DNA from: Mortierella sp. BCC40632
Taxonomy: Eukaryota; Mortierellomycota; Mortierellomycetes; Mortierellales; Mortierellaceae
Direction of reading: 5' to 3'
Assembly: GCA_011634665.1 (NCBI GenBank)
Contig: WAEK01000006.1
Location: forward strand, 1,930,501-1,994,500
DNA: 64,000 bases
Below, piece after piece: positions 56,318-64,000 of the stretch. The notes under the pieces are model-generated. The model was not told the DNA's origin. It saw only the letters and a list, made by a program, of their open reading frames with translations, and did no database searches. Numbering within the stretch: the first letter of the stretch is position 1; each line of letters begins with the position of its first letter. A program made the translations under genes and the position numbers.

Positions 56318-59300
56318 ATGCCGGATCTTCCCCTCGTCTCAGAACCATACTTGGCTACACCCAACTTTGCCATTATTTCCCTTGTTCTCGCCAATTTTTT
56401 CATCCCGTGTGCTCGTGCTGCCTCCACCGCTGTCAACGCAAAAACAATATGCTCACTTCCTAACTCAGGGTCAGTCTCTCAGCCTGGATACTCCCTCATA
56501 ATACCATCGACTGCCTCTACTGCCTCTAGTTCCTGTCGCATTGTCTATGCAAGACCCGATGACCCTTTTTCTGCCAACACAAACTCCGGTCAGGATTGCT
56601 CTGGGTCCAGCCAGCCGTCATCCGCGTTGCGTTCATTCACGTTGACGATGTATCTGGCCCCTTCTCCGCTTTTATCCCCGCTGGAAGATCCTTCGCCGGC
56701 CAAGTCTCGAAATGGAGAAAAGCCCTCCCTATGCCAATCTATATCATCACTGGATTGTCTAATCTACTCTGGAGAAGATTTGAAGGGAAAAGTTTTTGAC
56801 CATCGTCAGCACAGTTCTGATGATTATCAACCTAGCACTATATCTGATTCACAAGGGCTTGCTCTGGACAGCGGGATCCTTTGCCTCAAAGACAAGAAGT
56901 CAGAAGCATCCAAGATATTTGCAACATGGGGTAGTGAAAGGGCCATTTGGACCGGTCTTGTCCACGCTACTACAGTTTGGAATAAATTTACTTACCCTGG
57001 GCAGGAAGAATGCTGTAGCATTATTGAGGTACGAGCAAAATGATCGCTGCATCTAAAAAGGGTTCAGTTTCGTCACTCCTTCCTTCCACCGATGGCACTC
57101 TATCCTTGGATTCCCAACTGGACCATCAACCGTGTCACGTAGCCTGCTGCTAGTCTCCTACGTTGATGTGGCAGCTGTTTTGAACCAGAAGCTCAGTAAT
57201 TGGAAATGCTTCATGACGCACGGGCGATGGTTGCTGATAATCGAGTGGACACTCTATCAGTGGTTTCCCCATCCAGCATCATCTTTGGGCGTGGTACTCT
57301 GATAGGAGCAACATGTTCGGATTTGGTCTAGTAGATCACTCATCTCTCAAACAGGCGTGGCAATTGATGAGATGAGATGGCCAAAGCCAAGTGAACTCTA
57401 AACACAAAAACCTAATGGTCATGTGTTTGGACTGTGAGGTTGTCAACATCGTTTGTATTGACCATTAAACTTTTCCCATCTGCTGTAGGGACCACTGTCG
57501 CATCTCACAAGCCTTCAGCCTGAGTCTACCCATCAACCAGGAGTAATCTACTTAATCCCATGCAACAAAGGTGATTTTCCGGATATGAAACATGGTTCCA
57601 ACATTACAATGATGGCACTCCAGAACTCTCAGGCGGTGATCTTCTATAGAACAACTAGCTCTGACTGTAGAATCCTCAGGAACACATGGGAGTGGAAGCA
57701 AAAAGTAGACACCAGCCACAATCTGTCAGTTTTTTGGATCATGGACCAACTGTTGTCTCAGCAACTGATTTCCTCGTTAGGGAGTACCATTCCCGGACAC
57801 ATTGAAGCCAATGCTACAGTCGCAGGAGTACATATTGTCAGCGCAGTATTTACGACAGGAGCTGCTCCGGGACTACAGAAGAGCATACAAGTAGGAACCA
57901 ATCCAACGCAATACGGAATCCAGATCCCGCAGATTCGAGTAAGGGCTGCCTCGAGAGGAAGAGAGTATAGATACACCCCTACAACTACAAGGCATGACAA
58001 AAATCTACAAAAGCCTACAGGGGTACACGCAAAAAGCCCAGGCTTAAAAGTCGGTCAAGTTAGTGTGGATAATGACATATATGCCGACGTAAAAGCAAAG
58101 AACACCAGCGAAATTCATCAAGAATATGGCATGAAGACTTCGAACATCGAGACAATGTCTTCAGTCAAGCCCCATCTACTCCAGCAGATGGAGATCACTC
58201 CAATACAGGGTGACTTCCAGCTTCGTCCAAGCGTAGGGGTAATAGCAGAACCATGGGGATTTCCTTCAACTCACAACTCCCGGCACCCGCAGTGTAAGAC
58301 TGATGGCTTGGCCCAACAGCATATTCTCGATGAAGCAGGGAGCGGCGAGAGAATGGAGGCAGCCCAGGAACGACAAAGAGGCTTGACACTCACACTGAAG
58401 AAAAAGACCAGAAGAGCTGAGCATGTAGTCAGTAGCTTATGTTCTACACCAGACATATGGTTGTCTTCAGGATCTCATACTCAAGTAGTGGAAACAGATA
58501 TGACGAGAGGAGACGGGACTAACGACCCTCCTGCCTCAATGCTGGCCTCGTCATCTCTCAACCGCGCCACAGAGAGTCCATATCATGCCGTTACCCTGAT
58601 GGGGATTGTCCCCCCGCTTACACATGAAAAAATGTCAGAGACCCCTGGCAAGACCTGGTGCCAAGAGCAAGCGAGCAACTACCAGAGTCACTATAGCCAC
58701 ATCCGAACATGGTCCTCAAGAAAAAATGGCCATGGTGATGGCAATACCCGAAAGTCCATCACACAACATAATCATGACGGCGTCAAGCACATCGATACCA
58801 ACGTCAGCAATCCGCCAGTGAGAGCTGCAGTGGCACTTGCTGTCAAAGCTAGCATTGGGGTTCAGTATGGGGAAGCCCTGAGAGCTGGTATCCTGGGTGC
58901 ATCTTTATTATTGGCGGTACTTTTGATTCGACACTCGAGACGTCAGCGTCGCCTGCACAATGACAGACAGGCTTCAAGTACTTTGATTCCATCGTTGTCA
59001 ATAACATCACCCAGTCCGCAGTCATCACCATGGACTTCGACTACCACTACCACCACAACCACTACCACTACCACTACTACAATGACAACAACAACGACAA
59101 CTACCTCCATTATCTCTGAAGTAGGCGATAACGCCATTCTGCAACAGCCAGCAATGACTACCACTTCTACCACCACGTCAACAGACACAAATCTAGACCG
59201 ACCACTACATACGAGATGGCAGTGGCAGTGGCAATGGATCAACCCTAGACAAACTGGCCAGCCTCGGACTCAATTAAACCATCATCAACCACATCATCTG

Positions 59301-60368
59301 CCGGCACGAGGAAGAAGAAACGAGACTTCAAGAAAAGTGATATCTCGTGTAATGCTTGACCAGTTTCCACTCCAAACTGTCGTTCAAAGGACAGGAGAGT
59401 TGATCTTATTGAGGCCTGCAGTTCGATCTAATATGGACGCAAGAATGGTGACTTTGATGCATAGTCAGAAACCGCCAGGAGAGAGTAGCTCAGATTCAGA
59501 AAATTCTTCAGAGCTAGAGGGAGAGGAAGAGAGCTCTAACGAAAGTGGGGACAATGAAGAATACGATGATGATGATGAGGACGACGACAGTGGCAACGAG
59601 GGAGAGGTGAGGAGAGCTTCCATACACGAATGGACAACACAGCAGGACCAGACAAGGCCGAGGACAGGAGTGTGGCTAGGGCGGGTCTGGAACGATATAA
59701 TCGCAGATAGAATAGAGGATGGGGCAGGCCCTATAGCGAACCAAGCACGTCTTTTGTTAGTGGACGATCGCGAAAATCCGGTTACTGATGGGATTGGAGA
59801 CGATTATTTGGGAGGAAGTGAGGGTGATTCCGAAGGAATTAACAGCGACGGAGACAACAATATTGGTACAAGTGAGAACGGCGAAGAGGATGGATCTATT
59901 GAAGTACGAGGCCAAGGAATTGAAACCGGAGAGGTGCTGAATAGAAATGGAGATGGTGTAGAGAGCACTCTCGGGTCGGGACATGTACCTCGGGTTCAGG
60001 AACAAGATGAACAGCCCCATACCTCGCGGCAGCAAATAACATTCAATCGCCAGGGGCAACTAAACCTTTCATTGCCCACAGATCGTCGTGGACAAGCCCA
60101 CGATGCCAGTCAAGGAAGAGTTCCTCGAAGAGTCGGTGAGGAGAAGACCTCTGCACTGCCCTTCACAAATGCTGGGGCTCAGACGGCATGCGCAATCTGC
60201 CTTGCCGAATATGAGGAAGGGGAGAAGGTGCGGACGCTTCCATGTTTCCACCAGTACCACCAACAGTGCATTGACCCCTGGTTGCTCCGGATCGCAACGC
60301 TCTGTCCAATCTGCAAGCGAGATCTGCAGGCAACCTCTGAGTCTGGCACCCTGTCGGTCATGAGGTAG
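56318..60368 (+). CDS. membrane-anchored RING-H2 protein, probable E3 ubiquitin ligase
   Basis: Exons 56318-57028 and 57489-60368 (intron 460 nt, long for this window) give 1196 residues. An N-terminal hydrophobic segment (FAIISLVLANFFIPCARAA) looks like a signal peptide. The following 650 residues would be lumenal or extracellular. A predicted membrane helix lies near residue 700 (EALRAGILGASLLLAVLLI), then a basic stop-transfer. The cytoplasmic half has a Thr run (59040-59105), an acidic Ser/Glu/Asp stretch (about residues 900-950) and a C-terminal RING-H2 finger at about 1137-1180, with CAICLAEYEEGEKVRTLPC and CPICK. The topology matches Goliath/RNF13-type PA-TM-RING ligases. A PA domain in the lumenal part is possible but I cannot confirm it. 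Confidence 0.85.
59040..59105 (+). repeat. ACC/ACT/ACA triplet repeat encoding poly-Thr
   Basis: A nearly pure run of Thr codons with one Met inside exon 2 of the RING gene, just after its membrane helix. Confidence 0.9.
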
Positions 60369-60708
60369 TCTTTATTATTGTAGAGCACCCGACACCTGAC
60401 TCGGTGCTGACTTTTGTTGTATGAAGAGTAGAAGGTTGAAACACAGGCATGTTTGATGTCAATACATTTATATACAATACACGACATACATTAGTTGAGA
60501 ATTGGGGATTTCTGTCCCCTGAACATGGTAATCCGTCGCTACATTTTCTCACCACGGAACAACAACGGAAGCGTGTTTGGACCCTGCATGCAATTTACCT
60601 GTAATGAGCTATTGTGATTCCTCAATCAAACTCTGTCTGTTTACTCATCTATCAACTCTTGGGTCATCGGCCCAACCATTTATCTCTTTTAAAAGACGAG
60701 CAGGCCTC
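60369..60708. other. intergenic, 340 bp
   Basis: Between the RING gene stop and the chosen ATG of the next gene. The next gene's frame is already open from about 60577, so part of this may be coding if an earlier in-frame ATG (60604) is used. Confidence 0.4.
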
Positions 60709-63196
60709 ATGATTGCTCGCGGTTCACTCCACTTATCATCATCCGCCTACAAATCAGCCTGCGCTTTTGGAAGGATGATGCCCATGCATGCTCAGCCGTT
60801 GCACCAGTACCACACCACACAGGCCTCCTCGCCGCTCCACCACCGACCACTGAAGCCAGCAGAAGCGCTAGGACCATCAGCAGTCGCCATGCCCGTCATG
60901 CCTGTCATGCCAATTATTCCACCCAGGACTCAGATGCAGCAGCAGCAGCAGCTCCTCCTCCAGAACAGACAGCTAGCACAACAGCAACAGCAGCACTATC
61001 CCATAGTTTCCCATCGGATTCCTCTTCGCAATGCGAGCATCGGTCGTAGCCAGGGCCATTCGGGCTCGGTCTCACATGGGAATGAAAGGACTCGCAATGA
61101 GAAGATGAATCGAATGGGCAATGGTAATGGTCGAATGAGATCTGAATCAAGTCCCTCACAGTCCATCCGAATCGCAGGCCACCCCAGCACCGAAGCCTAC
61201 TCTAGCGCTCATGCAAATGCCCTCAGTCGAAGCAGAAGCGAGGCCACTGTGGCCCGTGGAAATCAACATCCTCGTCCTCCTACCTTCCAGCACACGCTCC
61301 ACCACCATCCTTCGCTCAACAGGTTACAGGAGCTGTCGAATCGACCATCACCCAGCTACACCTTGAACCACACCCCACCAACAGGAACACCAACAGCAGT
61401 CAGTCGGATAAACTCGCGGTCTGCTCGCAAAGGTTCCCCAGACGACCCAAGCGCAAACCACCCTTCTTTGCGTGCTCACATGAGAGCCTCCTCACTCGGG
61501 AATCTTCGAGGCGCCTTTGTCAACAGTGGAGCCACACCATCAAATCTTGTCCCTTCCTCAAGTGTAGGCTATGACGAAAAGAATGTCGTGCTCCAGACCT
61601 CAACGACTGCCGCCGAGCCATCCTTTCAGGAACGGATGAAAGTGCGCGATCGGATAAAGATACAACGCGAGCGAGAGGAGCGCATAGCTGTGGCCAAAGC
61701 AATAGGTACAAAGACCTGCAGTCTGCTGCTGTGTTTCTCCGGCTGAATCCTCTGCTCATTTCCAACACACACTCACACAAGTCCACTGAAAATTCACCTC
61801 TACTGGCTCTTCCATTTTGTCTGATACTAGATGCGACATGGACAGACCAGGCTAAAGAAAGCAGGAACAGCCTAGCTCCGCCTACCATCCAGCAGAGCAC
61901 TGGGGAAATGCTGTGGAGTAAGCTTCGAGTAGCCAAGGAAGTCATCAATGCCACCTTGACAGGCGAGGAGCGATGGCCAGGTATGGAAACAATGGTCCAT
62001 TCTCTATTGTTCTCTGTGGGTCTAGGCTCCTGTGGTCACGGTCACACATAGAATTTATCTAATATATCGCAATGCTTGTAGATTCGGATGAAGAGGACTA
62101 CGAGGGCGAGTCCCACGTCTGTCGTGTTCTTCGAGAGCACCGGAGCAAGAAAGACGAGATGGTCATTCAAGAGCGCATTGCTTTACTTGAGAAAAGAATA
62201 GCACCTCCTTCAGCTCACCCTCAGCTTCATCTTGAGTCTAGCGAGCAGGACGTCCGACCTTCAATTGAGGAGCAAGGCAATAACAACAGCAATAACGGCG
62301 GTGTCAACACTAACGACAACAACAACGACCGCGCTAGCGTTGACAGTAGTACCCTCGGAAGTGGATCGAGCGCCGGTCCTGCACCAATGAGGAATCACTT
62401 TCTAGCTAGAGTGGCTACAGCCAGGAGAAATGGAGGTCAACTGTTGAACGAGACCCACGAAGAGAGACCAGACCCGACAGTGGACTATTACGCTCTGTCC
62501 CTCCGGTCGCGAGGGATTTCGGATGAGACAAGCACGAGTGCTTCAGCCGAGAGTGTCTCTAGTCCTGGAAGAATAACTAGTCGCAGGGAAAGGGGGCATC
62601 GGTCGTCTCGCTCTGAGGGGTGTATCAACATTGAGAGTATGTTAAACGATGACCCATCCGTACTTGGACGTTCTGCCACAACTGCAAGGGTCAAAAAGAC
62701 AAGGCCCTCGGTAGCTCCAACCACAAAAGGGTCACCAAGGCCCTTTGGAAATAGAATGCGCACTTCGAGCGACGTGAGTCGCGATGAGGCGTTGAGCCGA
62801 TTGGAGGGCAAGCGCGGAATGGATTCATTCGTGGCTCAGGTTGGGTTCTTGGGCAGCACAAGAGCTCGTTCTCCCCACCGAAATGCCATCCAGGGAAACC
62901 ATTCGACACGGTCTGGCAATGACCACAGAACCGGCGAAAAGCCTGAGAACTTTTTTTCAGAACGCCATGGCGACGAAAACGGAGAATCTCTACCTCCACC
63001 GCCTCTACCCTTGTCTGGGAGGAGTCAGCGACAGAACCGTCCATTACCACCTCTTCCGCCACAGGAACCAGACAGGTTGGCAGAAATCAACGAGTCCTGG
63101 GATCGAGTAAGACCGCTTGTAAATAGAAGTACCACTAAGACCAGAGCTAACACAGAAGAGTCGCGAAGTCATATAGGTCGTCGTATTCAAAAATGA
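60709..63196 (+). CDS. unrecognised, largely disordered protein
   Basis: Exons 60709-61705, 61831-61980 and 62082-63196 give 753 residues in frame. The N-terminal third is rich in Gln, His, Pro, Ser and Arg, with short poly-Gln runs. A charged helical block at the exon 1/2 boundary (RMKVRDRIKIQREREERIAV), then the Trp-containing conserved-looking stretch around exon 2 (DATWTDQAKESR...MLWSKLRVAKEVI), is the only part that looks folded. The C-terminal half is again Ser/Arg/Asn-rich and ends in Pro-rich PPLPLSG and PLPPLPPQ motifs that could bind SH3 domains. No known family is recognised. The start is uncertain: 60604, 60709 and 60775 are all in-frame ATGs. Confidence 0.72.
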
Positions 63197-63199
63197 CAA

Positions 63200-63205
63200 A
63201 ATAAA
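63200..63205 (+). terminator. AATAAA polyadenylation signal
   Basis: AATAAA four bases past the stop of the disordered protein gene; very close to the stop, so only tentatively the functional signal. Confidence 0.35.
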
Positions 63206-63427
63206 CGTCTTTGTCCAACTCACAGGGCATCACGGGATGTTATCGTGATTCCATTGTGGGGGTTCGACGCGTTTTCGCTCTTTGCCAATGAATACATGAA
63301 GGCCTCTCCCCGAGAATACTGGCTGTATAAATACGTCCCTTAGCTTCTCTACCTTTGTTTTTTGTTTTTGTTTTTGTTTTTGATAACTTGACATTATTTC
63401 CCTATTGACATCTTTAAGTTTCTCAGT

Positions 63428-64000
63428 ATGCAACAACTCGACGAAGTACACTCTGGCCGGAACGATCTAATCCAGACTAGTTATAATACATCGTTACCAC
63501 CACCCTTGGGCGTGGACCCACCTTTCCAGCCCGAGAACCAGAGACAACACTTTCAACAACAGTACGAGGCTCAGAAGCCTGAGGCATCGGTGATGAGAGC
63601 AGGAGCTCCCTTGGGAGGCGATCAACTCCAGAGAAGTGAGTACCAGATTGCGGACGAGTCGATCGGCGGCACGGCGCAACCTTTCGATAAGGGGAGGATC
63701 GAAGAAGCCAAAGAGCACCTTGTCGAGGCCATGAAAGGCATCCCCCTCGAGAGACCCAAGCGCTCCGAAACCAAGAACAATAACAAAGACCATCTGGAAG
63801 TAAGCTGACCCACTGGGCGCATGCTGACGGTGTCTGTGCCTCGAATCCCGTGTTTCGCATTATCGTCACGTCTCTAGGCAGCTACATTTTTCACGCTTCA
63901 TAAACATCACTAATCGTTCGTCTGCTTTGTGTTCCAGGATGAGGCTTCAACGGACACGGCGAGGTACAACTCGACAGAGGCACCAAACGCAGCCGCTGCG
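63428..64000 (+). CDS. partial gene, unrecognised hydrophilic protein
   Basis: Exon 1 at 63428-63799 begins at an ATG (MQQLDEVHSGRND) and ends with a GAA|GTAAGC donor. Exon 2 resumes at 63938 after a CAG acceptor and runs off the window in frame (DEASTDTARYN...). The 140 or so visible residues are hydrophilic, Gln- and Pro-rich at first, then a charged likely helix (RIEEAKEHLVEAMKGI). No family can be named from this fragment. Confidence 0.6.

Noticed and set aside
1..64000. CRISPR arrays, operons or ribosome binding sites
   Set aside because: The window is clearly eukaryotic with spliced genes; the tandem repeats present are coding repeats or microsatellites.

Overview
The window reads as nuclear DNA of a filamentous fungus. 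Most genes are split by short GT-AG introns (about 43-130 nt), coding strands alternate freely, homopolymer tracts are common, and the gene content is eukaryotic (TFIID subunit, ER PDI with an RDEL tail, long ABCC transporter, tRNA dihydrouridine synthase 3, ALR/CorA magnesium channel). The style (tiny introns, large secreted repeat proteins, families of kelch-like membrane proteins, Tc1- and MULE-type transposons) fits an early-diverging fungus such as Mortierellomycota. That placement is an inference, not proof.

Layout. 0-3 kb: a MULE-type transposase gene, damaged. 3.3-6.2 kb: DUS3, meeting tail to tail an unrecognised 600-residue protein (6.3-8.1 kb). 8.1-11.8 kb: no convincing gene. 11.8-15.5 kb: a secreted 1230-residue protein with a His-rich head and 20 homogenised Cys-bounded repeats. 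16.2-17.4 kb: TAF9, convergent with a PDI gene (17.7-19.5 kb). 20.1-23.1 kb: REX1-like RNA exonuclease. 23.3-29.4 kb: ABCC (MRP-type) transporter, divergent from a mitochondrial HAD-like hydrolase gene (29.7-31.6 kb). 31.9-33.4 kb: ammonium transporter, with a small membrane protein on the opposite strand. 35.9-49.1 kb: four paralogous genes (A-D), all on the minus strand, for type I membrane proteins with a kelch-like ectodomain. They are interrupted between C and D by a Tc1/IS630-type transposase gene. 49.5-51.9 kb: OPT-family transporter. 52.9-55.7 kb: CorA/ALR magnesium transporter. 56.3-60.4 kb: membrane RING-H2 protein. 60.7-63.2 kb: unrecognised disordered protein. 63.4 kb to the end: a partial gene.

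The most notable region is the 13-kb kelch-like array. All four genes share one exon plan: exon 1 signal peptide plus first kelch strand, exon 2 ectodomain plus transmembrane helix, exon 3 cytoplasmic tail. Gene D is a mosaic. Its ectodomain block is nearly identical to gene B, and its membrane/tail block, intron included, is identical over about 624 bp to gene C, which points to recent gene conversion. Genes B, C and D also share a GGGCTTAGC-like upstream motif. The window also carries several nutrient and membrane transporters (ammonium, OPT, Mg2+, ABCC). No functional link among them is shown by the sequence.

All exon coordinates were read by eye from splice consensus and frame. The joined coding lengths of the multi-exon genes are divisible by three except where stated.
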